Numbered from the stretch's first letter, positions 8,429 to 16,653 are shown. The stretch is DNA of 64,000 nucleotides from Chitinophagaceae bacterium (GCA_016721085.1 JADKJI010000063.1:124001-188000); one strand, 5' to 3'. Made by a program: numbers and translations. Notes: a model not told the origin generated them from the sequence alone.

Positions 8429-9138
8429 GATGGTCTTTTTTGCATTACCTGCGCAATAGCTCTTGACAACCTCATTTCACCAGTGTCTTCTTGCAATTGA
8501 GCAAGCGATTTATGAAATCGGAGATCTCCATCCTGCATATAAATCACTTCAGTAATGATATCTTCAAGGTCGCTTAGGATATGGGAAGTGATAAACAAGA
8601 GCTTTCCTTTAGCTTTTTCTTTACGGATTTTATCTTTCAGGATTTCAGTGGCAACAGGATCAAGTCCTGCTGTGGGTTCATCAAGAATCAAAACATCTGG
8701 AGAGAATAAGAAGGCCAATGCCGCACTAACTTTTTGACGGGTACCTCCAGAAAGGGTTCGCATTCGTTTGGAAGAAATATTTTCTAACTCAAACAACTTC
8801 ACCAATTCTTCATCGAGAACAGGGTTTGTCTTTTTTCGGATATCTTTCATCATATCGAATATCTGAGCGATAGTCATATTTTCAGGATATCGTCCAGTTT
8901 GAGGCATATATCCTATATGCTGGCGATATTGCCAATCGTGTGAAATGTTCTGCTGATTGAAAGTGATGAAACCGCTATCTGGAACAACCATCCCTAACAG
9001 GCATTTAATAAAAGTCGTTTTGCCTGATCCATTAGGACCAATAAGTGAAATACTTTGTCCCCTGTTGCAGGTTACACTCACATTATTAAGTGCTGTGAGT
9101 TTTCCAAACTTCTTAGTAACATTGGTAGCGATAATCAT
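8425..9138 (-). CDS. nosF: NosF, ABC transporter ATPase for N2O reductase maturation
   Basis: ATP-binding partner of NosY. Residues 34-42 (GPNGSGKTT) are the Walker A loop, LSGGT (129-133) the ABC signature, and ILDEP (151-155) the Walker B motif, followed by a switch histidine in FITSHILSDLE. The 237-residue length is normal. It is 10 bases downstream of nosD and overlaps nosY by four bases, so the three genes are surely co-transcribed. The protein alone could be any ABC ATPase; context fixes the assignment. Confidence 0.93.
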   Translation of the reverse strand: MIIATNVTKKFGKLTALNNVSVTCNRGQSISLIGPNGSGKTTFIKCLLGMVVPDSGFITFNQQNISHDWQYRQHIGYMPQTGRYPENMTIAQIFDMMKDIRKKTNPVLDEELVKLFELENISSKRMRTLSGGTRQKVSAALAFLFSPDVLILDEPTAGLDPVATEILKDKIRKEKAKGKLLFITSHILSDLEDIITEVIYMQDGDLRFHKSLAQLQEDTGEMRLSRAIAQVMQKRPS

Positions 9139-9148
9139 AGATTTCTAT

Positions 9149-10384
9149 TTACTCCCATGCAAAGGGTTTCATTTTCGGGTGGTCGTCTTTCAGGTTTTCT
9201 GGAGTGAGACCAGGAATTACTTTTTCCGATTTATCAAGAAGGCTCACCATGAAACTTCTAAATAGCATGAGTGATGTTGGATTCCTTTCTACAATCATGG
9301 AATAAACACTAACAGGCCTGAAAGGAATATCTCCAATTCCATTATGATTGAGGTCGTAGCCTTCATACTTATCCCAGTAATTGCTATCGAAAGTGCTCAA
9401 AACAAGCGTCCCATTAGTGGCAACATCGAAACTGTTACTGGAAAAATTATTATGGATGAAAGAATTGCCATCACAACTTGCTTGAATTTTAAGTGCCCAG
9501 CCATTATTGGTAAAAGAGTTTTTTGAAAAAGCCAATCGATTACTTCCTTCCATATAAACTCCTGTACTATTCCTCCTGAACTCATTACCTGAAATGGTTC
9601 CATCTGAAATCTCCTTTAAAAGAATGCCATATGATGAAGCCCCCCAATTGTCAATGAATTTATTTCGTAACATATCCACATGATGAGAGAACATCACTGC
9701 TACTCCAGCTCCATTATCAGAAAAAGTATTGCCTATATATGTGTCGTTATTTGAGAACATAAAATGCAGTCCATACCGCACATTATCATAACTATTATTT
9801 CCCTTGATAATAGAGTTCGTTACAAACTCAAAATAGATTCCATCCCTGTGACCTGTAATTGTGTTTCCCAAAATCTGCATACTATCGCTTTTCCAGCAAT
9901 GTATACCGTTGGCCGAGTTCAGTTCATCCTTTGCATTCGAAGTAAGTCTGTTACCAACAATGATGCAATTGGTACCATGTTGGCTATATATTCCGAAGAA
10001 AGTATTTACTAAAACATTATTCCTCACAATAACATTCCTTACATTAACGAGTCTTATAGCTGCTATATCATTGTAGCTGGAATAGCCCCCGTTCGTTACC
10101 GTCAATCCTTCAATTATCACCCCATCCCTGTTAACAACCAGGATTTCATTTTTCTTCTCCCCATCAATAACCGGCCCTCCTACTCCTTTAATATACACCC
10201 GCTTATTTATGTTGATAGTATTCTCTCTGTATGTACCTTTCTGAATAAGTATTGTGTCGCCATCATGCGCTTTGTTTATAGCATGTTGAATGGCCTGTGG
10301 CTGATCCTTTTCCCTGACAATTATAGTATTGGAAAAGCTTAAAGCCGAATTCAGTAAAAAAAATATAAGAATAAACTTTTTCAT
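9149..10384 (-). CDS. nosD: NosD, periplasmic copper-site assembly protein of N2O reductase
   Basis: NosD works with NosFY in building the copper centres of NosZ in the periplasm. The 411-residue protein has a signal peptide (MKKFILIFFLLNSALSFS) and then a right-handed beta-helix made of PbH1-type repeats, for example NGIHCWKSDSMQILGNTI and YGLHFMFSNNDTYIGN. The HFMFS and VMFSHH motifs are characteristic of NosD. The start codon overlaps the nosL stop (ATGA). Length and motif order are normal. Confidence 0.95.
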   Translation of the reverse strand: MKKFILIFFLLNSALSFSNTIIVREKDQPQAIQHAINKAHDGDTILIQKGTYRENTININKRVYIKGVGGPVIDGEKKNEILVVNRDGVIIEGLTVTNGGYSSYNDIAAIRLVNVRNVIVRNNVLVNTFFGIYSQHGTNCIIVGNRLTSNAKDELNSANGIHCWKSDSMQILGNTITGHRDGIYFEFVTNSIIKGNNSYDNVRYGLHFMFSNNDTYIGNTFSDNGAGVAVMFSHHVDMLRNKFIDNWGASSYGILLKEISDGTISGNEFRRNSTGVYMEGSNRLAFSKNSFTNNGWALKIQASCDGNSFIHNNFSSNSFDVATNGTLVLSTFDSNYWDKYEGYDLNHNGIGDIPFRPVSVYSMIVERNPTSLMLFRSFMVSLLDKSEKVIPGLTPENLKDDHPKMKPFAWE

Positions 10385-11271
10385 TTATTTGATACTTGGT
10401 CCCAATTGATGGCTTCGGCATTAAGCTGTTTTTTTATCTTTTCCATTGAATCCAAATTGGAAAAGGCAGCAATATTGGCACCCATAGGACTTTTAAGAAG
10501 TTCACTTTTTATCAACGACGCGTTAGTCAATATGATCAGGTTTCCATTTCCAGAGTAATCAACCAGATAAGTATCTTTTGTTTTCTCAGAGCTTTTTCTT
10601 TCTTTTTCAAATGATAACATACAATGAGCATCATCGAATTTGTAGAGTTTTCCCTTTTCAGTAATTATCTCACCCCCAAATCGGTTATCTGTAATTGTCA
10701 TTTTACAATAGTCGCAAGCATCAACGCCTAACTTAAAAGGCTGGGGCGCAGTAGAGCAACTATTTAAAGTAAGTGTGAATGCCAGTGCTGCTATTATCTT
10801 TATTGCGGTGTTCATTTTTAATGAAGCTCTCCATTTCTTCCATTCCATAAAAACAGCAGCCAGCATCAATACAGCAACAGCAATGAAAATCCATCCTCCG
10901 GTATCGGGTATTGAATACACTCCAAAATTGAGTAATTGCTTAAAGCCTATTAATGGGGGCTGATAGCTCATTCCCGGCACTTGAATAGGAGCTGTAGGGT
11001 CGAGGTTGTGACCATAATTGTATTCCCACCGTACGGCGAATTCAGGAAAATCCTTTTCATGAAGAGTGCGCATTCCTATATAATGATTCAACCCGTTTAC
11101 TATATCTACGCTACCTCCCAGTTTGGAAGCATAAATTTTCAATTCCAATCCTTCAGGATATTGAGGTGCTGTTAATTCTATACTCCAAAGCGGAAGGAAT
11201 ATCACACCGATTAAGGATAATGCTGTGACAATAGAAATTATCCGGGTCAGAGGAGTAATTGTGGCTTTCAT
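10381..11271 (-). CDS. nosL: Membrane protein fused in frame to NosL copper chaperone
   Basis: One 296-residue reading frame carries two units. Residues 1-150 hold two membrane helices (about 9-28 and 127-146) around a periplasmic segment (YPEGLELKIYASKLGGSVD), a protein that is commonly encoded beside nosL in this phylum. Residues 153-296 look like a complete NosL: Met153 starts a lipoprotein signal ending LNSC (Cys172), then ACDYCKMTI (185-193) with the CxxC-Met copper site and FDDAHCMLSF. NosL delivers Cu(I) to apo-NosZ. The junction has an ATG at 10815 preceded by GGAG, and a one-base shift would create a TAA just before it. So this may be a real fusion or two genes joined by a base error. 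Confidence 0.85.
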   Translation of the reverse strand: MKATITPLTRIISIVTALSLIGVIFLPLWSIELTAPQYPEGLELKIYASKLGGSVDIVNGLNHYIGMRTLHEKDFPEFAVRWEYNYGHNLDPTAPIQVPGMSYQPPLIGFKQLLNFGVYSIPDTGGWIFIAVAVLMLAAVFMEWKKWRASLKMNTAIKIIAALAFTLTLNSCSTAPQPFKLGVDACDYCKMTITDNRFGGEIITEKGKLYKFDDAHCMLSFEKERKSSEKTKDTYLVDYSGNGNLIILTNASLIKSELLKSPMGANIAAFSNLDSMEKIKKQLNAEAINWDQVSNK

Positions 11272-11313
11272 GTCTTCCTTTTACACTAATTAAAATCCGA
11301 TGGATAAAATAAA

Positions 11314-11341
11314 GCAGGTAAGTATGAATCTACCAACCTGC
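11314..11341 (-). terminator. Possible terminator or attenuator after nosZ
   Basis: Six-base stem GCAGGT (11314-11319) with ACCTGC (11336-11341); on the minus strand it is followed by TTTATTTTA. Located 23 bases after the nosZ stop and before nosL, it may lower expression of maturation genes relative to nosZ. Confidence 0.5.
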
Positions 11342-11363
11342 CCTACTTCATTTTTATAGTTAT

Positions 11364-13361
11364 CTATTTTTGGGCCGGCGGGGCTGTTTCTGTTGCAGGA
11401 GCATTTGTCTTGCCCACACTAAAAGTCAGCGGCACATTACTTCCTGCAGGAGATACTCGGATATATCCTTGCATTTCCTGATGAAGGGCACTACAGAAGT
11501 CGGTGCAATACATTGGGAAAACGCCAACGCGATCTGGCACCCATTTCAAAGTCTGCGTTTCACCTGGCATAATCAACAGTTCAGCATTGGCAGCACCTTT
11601 CACAGCAAATCCATGAGGCACATCCCAATCCTGCTCAAGATTTGTGACATGGAAATAAACTTCATCACCAATCTTAACTCCCTCAATATTATCAGGGGCA
11701 AAATGCGAACGGATAGCTGTCGCATATACATGTACTTTATTTCCTTCCCGAACCACTTTTGTCTCTTTCTCCCCTTTACTTACATATGGATTCGTATTAT
11801 CTTCTATCCTATATATTTTCTGGGAGTTTTTCATGATCAGTTCAGCAGACGCTGCCTGGGCATAGTGTGGTTCACCAATGGTTGGGAAGTCGTTTATGAG
11901 TTGCATCTTATCACCACTGATATCAAATATCTGGGCGCTTTGAGCTAACTCAGGGCCAGTTGGCAGGAATCTGTCTTTAGTAATCTTATTATAAGCAATC
12001 ACATATTTAGGAGAAGGCTTTCGTGAGTCACCACCTGGTATACACAAGTGACCAACAGAATAATAAGTATGGGCTCTGTCAAGAACTTTCAGGTCCTTGA
12101 TATTCCACTTAACCAGTTCAGATGTTACGAAGAAGGAAGTATAAGCATTACCTTTTCCATCGAATTCGGTATGCAAAGGTCCAAGACCCGGCTTCTTCAC
12201 TTCACCATATAAGGCGGCTTCATATTTGATTACAGGGATACCACCGAACTCGCCATCATAGGCTTTATCGGCAATAGCTTTCTGAATCTTAGTGAATGAA
12301 AAAACAGGGATGAGGGCAGCTAATTTACCACTACCTACTATATATTCTCCTTCCGGATCCACATCACAACCATGTGGTGATTTTGGACAAGGAATGAAAT
12401 AGCAGATATCTTTAAGTATAGCTGGATCCAGAACAGTCACTTCATTCAATATTTCAGTAGTAGCTGTATGACTTTTCTCATTATATTTATTATGAGCATA
12501 CTTTACCTGCTGCTTGATTCCTTTTCCAGCTTTCAGGTATTCTTCCGCTTTTTTCCAGTTAACAGCGAGAATAAAATCCTTATCCCTTTGGGATGCGTTT
12601 ACTTCCAACAAAGTATTCGCTTGTTCTGAATTGTAACAGCTAAAGAAGAACCAGCCATGGCTGGGGCCTTTACCAGCGTGACTAAGGTCAAAGTTTACAC
12701 CAGGTAACAATAACTGGAAGGCAATTTTCATAGCCCCGGCAGTATCAACACTTATAAAACTTATTGTTCCTTTGAAATTCTGTTTATATGTGGAGATGGG
12801 AACATCTAAATTAGCTCCTATTGGCACGCTAAATCGTGTACCAGCCACTACGTACTCCGTATTCATGGTTATGAATGGAGATGAGTGGTTGCCTGCACTA
12901 TTTGGCAATTCTATGATTTCTGCGGTTCGGAAAGTTTTTAGATCAATTCGCGCTACTCTTGGAGTATTATTGGCGTTTCCGAAAACCCAGCGACCGTCAA
13001 TCTCTCCATTGGTTTGTGACATCTCAGTGTGATGCAGGTCATCCCAGGGAATAAATCCATGTGAGGTATTCAGCATCGGCTTCGACTCTTCACTATATCC
13101 ATATCCTTTTTCCGGATCCACTGAAAATACAGGTATCACACGGAACAATCTTCCTGAAGGCAATCCATACACGGACATTTGTCCGCTGAAACCTCCAGAT
13201 ACAAAATTGTAGTATTCATCGTATTTACCTGGAGGTACAAAAGCTTTGATAGCAGCATCTCCGCTAACGGCACTGCCGGCAGACTTTGGTTTACAGCTTG
13301 AAAGGACGCTAATCGAACCAGCAAATATGGCTGAGGCGAACAGTAGGTTTGTCAATTTCAT
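11364..13361 (-). CDS. nosZ: Nitrous oxide reductase, clade II (Sec-type)
   Basis: Reduces N2O to N2 as a terminal electron acceptor outside the cytoplasmic membrane. The 665-residue protein has a Sec lipoprotein signal (LSSC, Cys23) and no twin-arginine motif, which marks clade II. DLHHTEMS and CDVDPEGEY belong to the N-terminal beta-propeller that holds the four-copper CuZ centre; GPLHTEFDG is another propeller motif. The cupredoxin tail carries the CuA set in MYCTDFCSALHQEM (Cys619, Cys623, His627, Met630). Length is normal. Twenty-five bases separate it from the cytochrome c gene, so both share a promoter under Crp/Fnr-type control. No nitrite or nitric oxide reductase is seen in the window. 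Confidence 0.97.
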   Translation of the reverse strand: MKLTNLLFASAIFAGSISVLSSCKPKSAGSAVSGDAAIKAFVPPGKYDEYYNFVSGGFSGQMSVYGLPSGRLFRVIPVFSVDPEKGYGYSEESKPMLNTSHGFIPWDDLHHTEMSQTNGEIDGRWVFGNANNTPRVARIDLKTFRTAEIIELPNSAGNHSSPFITMNTEYVVAGTRFSVPIGANLDVPISTYKQNFKGTISFISVDTAGAMKIAFQLLLPGVNFDLSHAGKGPSHGWFFFSCYNSEQANTLLEVNASQRDKDFILAVNWKKAEEYLKAGKGIKQQVKYAHNKYNEKSHTATTEILNEVTVLDPAILKDICYFIPCPKSPHGCDVDPEGEYIVGSGKLAALIPVFSFTKIQKAIADKAYDGEFGGIPVIKYEAALYGEVKKPGLGPLHTEFDGKGNAYTSFFVTSELVKWNIKDLKVLDRAHTYYSVGHLCIPGGDSRKPSPKYVIAYNKITKDRFLPTGPELAQSAQIFDISGDKMQLINDFPTIGEPHYAQAASAELIMKNSQKIYRIEDNTNPYVSKGEKETKVVREGNKVHVYATAIRSHFAPDNIEGVKIGDEVYFHVTNLEQDWDVPHGFAVKGAANAELLIMPGETQTLKWVPDRVGVFPMYCTDFCSALHQEMQGYIRVSPAGSNVPLTFSVGKTNAPATETAPPAQK

Positions 13362-13386
13362 ATTCGTGTAGTTTTAGGTTCATTGA

Positions 13387-13848
13387 TTATTTAACACCAT
13401 CATTCTTGCGCATGAATTCATATACATGGCGGGCGTCGTCGTCTGTCAAACTCTGGTTAGGCATACGAACCAGACAGAGTTCCAGCATAGCTTGTGCATT
13501 GGCATCTTTTTCAAGCATCTCTTCTGTATTTGTTGCAAAATTCATGACCCATTCTGCACTACGGCGCTGGGTAACATCTTTCCATCCGGGACCTACTAAT
13601 TTTTCATCTGTCAATTTGTGGCAAGAGGAACATTTTACCTCATATACTTTGGTACCCAGTTCTGCCATTTTGCTATCTAAAGCTTTCCCGATTTCTACAT
13701 TTGTGAATTTCCCAATTCCCCTTTTATCATCGGCGGAAACAGCAGGTGCAGGTGGAGTGGAGTCAGTGGTTTCCTTTTTTGTTTCTGGCTGAGTAGAACA
13801 TGCTAACACCAAGAGGAACAATCCACTAATCAATAACATTTTTTTCAT
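13387..13848 (-). CDS. Mono-haem c-type cytochrome lipoprotein (nos operon leader)
   Basis: Start taken at ATG of MKKMLLISGLFLLVLACST; residues upstream in frame lack signal character. The 153-residue product is a lipoprotein (Cys17) with a Thr/Pro-rich linker, haem-binding CSSCH (73-77), and a candidate axial methionine in VRMPNQ (Met129). It probably donates electrons to NosZ. It is the first gene of the operon and has a Crp/Fnr-type site 33 bases upstream (centre to centre) of its promoter-like element. The exact electron donor to it is unknown. Confidence 0.9.
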   Translation of the reverse strand: MKKMLLISGLFLLVLACSTQPETKKETTDSTPPAPAVSADDKRGIGKFTNVEIGKALDSKMAELGTKVYEVKCSSCHKLTDEKLVGPGWKDVTQRRSAEWVMNFATNTEEMLEKDANAQAMLELCLVRMPNQSLTDDDARHVYEFMRKNDGVK

Positions 13849-13886
13849 ATCTCTTTTATATTTAAGTTTAAGTATGTAATGGAATA

Positions 13887-13894
13887 CAAGATTA
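13887..13894 (-). promoter_or_regulatory. Promoter -7 element of the nos operon
   Basis: Minus-strand TAATCTTG, one mismatch to the Bacteroidota TAnnTTTG consensus. The predicted start of transcription near 13883 puts the Crp/Fnr-type site centre at about -40, the classic class II activator position. Confidence 0.5.
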
Positions 13895-13914
13895 CTGCCC
13901 GTTAGCACGGGCTT

Positions 13915-13932
13915 TTATGATTGAACGCATAA
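13915..13932 (-). promoter_or_regulatory. Crp/Fnr-type operator, site 2 (nos operon)
   Basis: TTATGATTGAACGCATAA on the plus strand, reverse complement TTATGCGTTCAATCATAA. Outer half-sites TTATG and CATAA are perfectly symmetric. This is the best match of the four sites. Confidence 0.78.
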
Positions 13933-14044
13933 AAAGAAAACAGGTAAATAGGAGGAATGAAAGGAGTTTTGATTTTGACGAACTTCAGCAATCAAGTTTA
14001 CGATATATCGCGGCAAACCCTTACCAGCATTGAATCTTAGCACT

Positions 14045-14062
14045 TTATGCGTTGAATCATAA
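14045..14062. promoter_or_regulatory. Crp/Fnr-type operator, site 3 (regulator gene)
   Basis: TTATGCGTTGAATCATAA, one base different from site 2 when both are read in the same sense. It lies 105 bases before the regulator start and 130 bases from site 2. No promoter element is found at the 33-base spacing seen at the other sites, so it may repress or act from a distance. Confidence 0.68.
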
Positions 14063-14141
14063 AATTCAGATGGCGGTTTTTTATGACAACAATCATCCGA
14101 TAATTTCTTTCGCATCAGTCAATATGGCCTATCCGCACCAT

Positions 14142-14149
14142 TAGATTTG
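14142..14149 (+). promoter_or_regulatory. Promoter -7 element of the Crp/Fnr gene
   Basis: TAGATTTG matches TAnnTTTG exactly, 18 bases before the ATG. No convincing -33 TTTG was seen at the usual spacing. Confidence 0.45.
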
Positions 14150-14167
14150 TAACTACAATCAATTGCT

Positions 14168-14773
14168 ATGCTACAGCCAATCATCGATCCTGAAGTATTA
14201 TTGAGTCATGGTGCTACTTATAAGAAAGTGGCCAAGGACGAAATCATTTTTATGGAAGGAAGTCATTGCTGCTTTTATTACCAGATCACTAGTGGAGAAG
14301 TGCGTTGGGTGAATATCAATGATGAAGGCAAAGAATTTATTCAAACCATTTTAGGTGAAGGTGAAAGTTTCGGGGAACTTCCAATATTCGACGACAAACC
14401 TTATGCAGCAACTGCCATTGCAAATGTTGACACAACAATAATTCGTTTAGGAAAAACCGCCTTCCTGCAACTGGTTAGAGACAATCCAGATATACATTTT
14501 AAATTCTCCCGATTATTTACAGAAAGACTACGGTTTAAGTTCCTCCTCATTAAAGAAATTGCCAGCCAGGGACCGGAACATTGCATAGCGTCATTATTCA
14601 ATTACTTCAAACAGCACCAGCAGTTCACCTGTAAGAAATGCAACAGGGTAACCTTAACCCGTCAGCAGATTGCAGATATGACTGGATTGCGTGTTGAAAC
14701 AGTCATAAGAGCCATCAGGAACCTTCATGATCAAGGGAAAGTATTGATAGAAAAAGGGAAAGTATATTGCTAA
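14168..14773 (+). CDS. Crp/Fnr-family transcriptional regulator
   Basis: A 201-residue regulator with a cyclic-nucleotide-binding-like beta roll (about 15-110), a dimer helix (about 112-135) and a C-terminal winged helix-turn-helix (TRQQIADMTGLRVETVIRAI, about 164-183). The recognition helix has Glu177 and Arg181 in the Crp/Fnr ExxxR pattern, with Ile180 where FNR has Ser. The N-terminal cysteine cluster of FNR is absent. A CKKC pair (155-158) between sensor and DNA-binding domains is unusual and could bind metal or sense redox state. It is divergent from the nos operon; four shared inverted repeats around it suggest it controls nos genes and possibly itself. The signal (NO, O2, other) is unknown. 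Confidence 0.9.
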   Translation: MLQPIIDPEVLLSHGATYKKVAKDEIIFMEGSHCCFYYQITSGEVRWVNINDEGKEFIQTILGEGESFGELPIFDDKPYAATAIANVDTTIIRLGKTAFLQLVRDNPDIHFKFSRLFTERLRFKFLLIKEIASQGPEHCIASLFNYFKQHQQFTCKKCNRVTLTRQQIADMTGLRVETVIRAIRNLHDQGKVLIEKGKVYC

Positions 14774-14790
14774 AATGCGTTCAATCATAA
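14773..14790 (+). promoter_or_regulatory. Crp/Fnr-type operator, site 4
   Basis: AAATGCGTTCAATCATAA, identical to site 2 (same sense) from the third base on. It overlaps the last base of the regulator gene. Centre 14781.5 is 33 bases upstream of the TTTATTTG element at 14811-14818. Confidence 0.72.
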
Positions 14791-14800
14791 AGTAGCTTCA

Positions 14801-14834
14801 AAGGGTTTGGTTTATTTGCATCAAACCCTTTTTT
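14801..14834 (+). terminator. Terminator of the Crp/Fnr gene, overlapping the next promoter
   Basis: Nine-base stem AAGGGTTTG (14801-14809) with CAAACCCTT (14822-14830) followed by TTTT. The loop contains TTTATTTG (14811-14818), which also serves as the promoter-like element for the next gene, so termination and initiation seem to share one sequence. Confidence 0.6.
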
Positions 14835-14835
14835 A

Positions 14836-16077
14836 ATGCAAACAACATTCCGTTCCTGGGCAAAATGGTCATTAATCAACCTGGTTATTGTTGCTGCAGT
14901 AGGGGTTATTTTACGCTACAAGATTGTTTTCCCTTTACCATTTGTAGATCAAAAAAACTTATTACATGGTCACTCCCATTTTGCCTTTTCAGGATGGGTA
15001 TCGATGGCTTTATTCACTGCAATGGCAGCTTTGCTGCAACAATACACAAATATAAATCCATCAAAGTATCGTCGACTTTTCATCTTGGGACAAATCGCCA
15101 ATTTTGGCATGTTATTCAGCTTTCCTTTTGGTGGATATACTCCAGTATCTATTTCCTTCTCTACTCTTTCAGTCATTTTCTCATATCTTTTTGCATGGAG
15201 GTACCACAAGGATCTAAAAACCTCAAATCTTCCATACATAATAAAGTTGTGGTTGCGTGCTGCCCTTTTCTTCTATGTTATATCTTCACTTGGGGCTTTT
15301 AATTTAGCTTATTTAATGGCCAGTCACACTTCCACTCAGGACTGGTATATAGGCTCTGTATACTTCTTCCTTCATTTCCAATATAATGGATGGTTCCTTT
15401 TCGCATTAATGGGATTATTAATGCATCAATTAATAAAATGGGGCATTGATATTCCCGATCGCGTACACCGATCTCTTTTCTATTGCTTTTTCATATCCTG
15501 CATTCCAGCCTTTTTTCTGTCAGCATTATGGATGGATTTGCCAAAATGGATTGTAGCAACAGCAATTCTAGCAGTATTGTTACACTGGATCAGTTATTAC
15601 CTGTTTCTTAAACTCATCAATAAGGCATTTAGTTCAATAGCAAAAAAATGTTCCAGTTTAACTAAACTATTATGGACAGTCGGACTTATTGCGTTCACCA
15701 TAAAATTGGTATTACAAAGCCTATCCTTAATACCATCCCTTAGTTTTCTCGCCTTCGGATTCAGGCCGATTGTAATCGGGTATCTTCACCTTGTTTTACT
15801 TGGGATGGTAAGCCTGACATTAATTGGATATTTACTACATGAAAACCTCTTATCATCAAGGATTGCCATAGCTAAAAAAGGGCTATTTGCTTTTGTAGCT
15901 TCCGTAATTCTCAATGAAATATTGCTCATGCTACAAGGCATTTTTGCCATAAAAGATATTTACTTCAACAGCATCAATTACTTTCTTCTAGCAACAGCTG
16001 TAGGCTTATTTACAAGCATCGGCATTTTCTTATTCGGGCAAAAATCTATCGATATACAACCTAATGACGGTAATTAA
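14836..16077 (+). CDS. Multi-span membrane protein in the nos regulon (haem-copper oxidase-like features)
   Basis: A 413-residue integral membrane protein with about 11-12 hydrophobic helices. Histidines lie in membrane segments, including LLHGHSHFAFSGW (His44, 46, 48), YFFLHFQYNGW and GYLHLVLLGM, spaced in a way that recalls haem-copper oxidase subunit I or NnrS-type haem-copper proteins, although I cannot assign it to either. A Crp/Fnr-type site and promoter element precede it with the same geometry as the nos operon, so a role in N2O or NO metabolism or in electron transfer is inferred. The 5' untranslated region would be only about 14 bases. Confidence 0.78.
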   Translation: MQTTFRSWAKWSLINLVIVAAVGVILRYKIVFPLPFVDQKNLLHGHSHFAFSGWVSMALFTAMAALLQQYTNINPSKYRRLFILGQIANFGMLFSFPFGGYTPVSISFSTLSVIFSYLFAWRYHKDLKTSNLPYIIKLWLRAALFFYVISSLGAFNLAYLMASHTSTQDWYIGSVYFFLHFQYNGWFLFALMGLLMHQLIKWGIDIPDRVHRSLFYCFFISCIPAFFLSALWMDLPKWIVATAILAVLLHWISYYLFLKLINKAFSSIAKKCSSLTKLLWTVGLIAFTIKLVLQSLSLIPSLSFLAFGFRPIVIGYLHLVLLGMVSLTLIGYLLHENLLSSRIAIAKKGLFAFVASVILNEILLMLQGIFAIKDIYFNSINYFLLATAVGLFTSIGIFLFGQKSIDIQPNDGN

Positions 16078-16140
16078 TTTTTAGCTGGCAACTTCCATAC
16101 CTTGCCCATATTATTGGTTTTTTAGTATCTTGAATATAAC

Positions 16141-16653
16141 ATGAAACAGTTATTTCTCTCACTTAGTATTGTGCTAATTGTATTGGCTTGTGAAAAAGCC
16201 ACCCCTTTTACTATAGATGTTTCCAGAATAACTCCAACAGATTCAATCGGGGTAATTACTGGAACCGTAGACAATAGTGATTGGGCCTTTGATAAGGAAT
16301 GGAGTGAAACGGAAAAAGCTTTCTTCAGGACAGATCCTGTAGATATGTCTTCCGCTTCAGTAGCCACAATAAGCCTTCAACCTGCTTATGCAAACCCAAC
16401 AGTCAAAAAGGGTATTACATTTCAGTTCAATGGATCAGCAGTTACTTTTCTTCGAATTGCCATTGTTGATGCCAACCTTAACAAATTAGCTTATTATACT
16501 TTTTTAACAACTGTAGGGCTAAATGCCTATTTCATTCCATTTAATGCCCCTGCTTTTTCTTCCAATAAGAACTATCGCATTTATTATTCTTTCGATGCTC
16601 CTGCCAGTTCCATGTATTATAAGGGGCATGGGGATGTGACTATTAAGGACTAA
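16141..16653 (+). CDS. Lipoprotein of unknown function
   Basis: A 170-residue protein with a lipoprotein signal (MKQLFLSLSIVLIVLAC). The mature part is predicted all-beta with no motif that I recognise. It follows the membrane protein by 63 bases on the same strand, and TATCTTGA just upstream (about 16125-16132) may be its own promoter. The gene is well formed with normal codon use. No function is proposed. Confidence 0.7.
   Translation: MKQLFLSLSIVLIVLACEKATPFTIDVSRITPTDSIGVITGTVDNSDWAFDKEWSETEKAFFRTDPVDMSSASVATISLQPAYANPTVKKGITFQFNGSAVTFLRIAIVDANLNKLAYYTFLTTVGLNAYFIPFNAPAFSSNKNYRIYYSFDAPASSMYYKGHGDVTIKD

Noticed and set aside
9343..9360. Fifth Crp/Fnr-type site in nosD (TTATGATTGAGGTCGTAG)
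   Set aside because: Only the left half matches; the right CATAA half is absent and it lies in coding DNA.
13915..14115. 66-codon minus-strand frame between the cytochrome and the Crp/Fnr gene
   Set aside because: It spans both operators, has no signal or motif, and would leave no room for the promoters.
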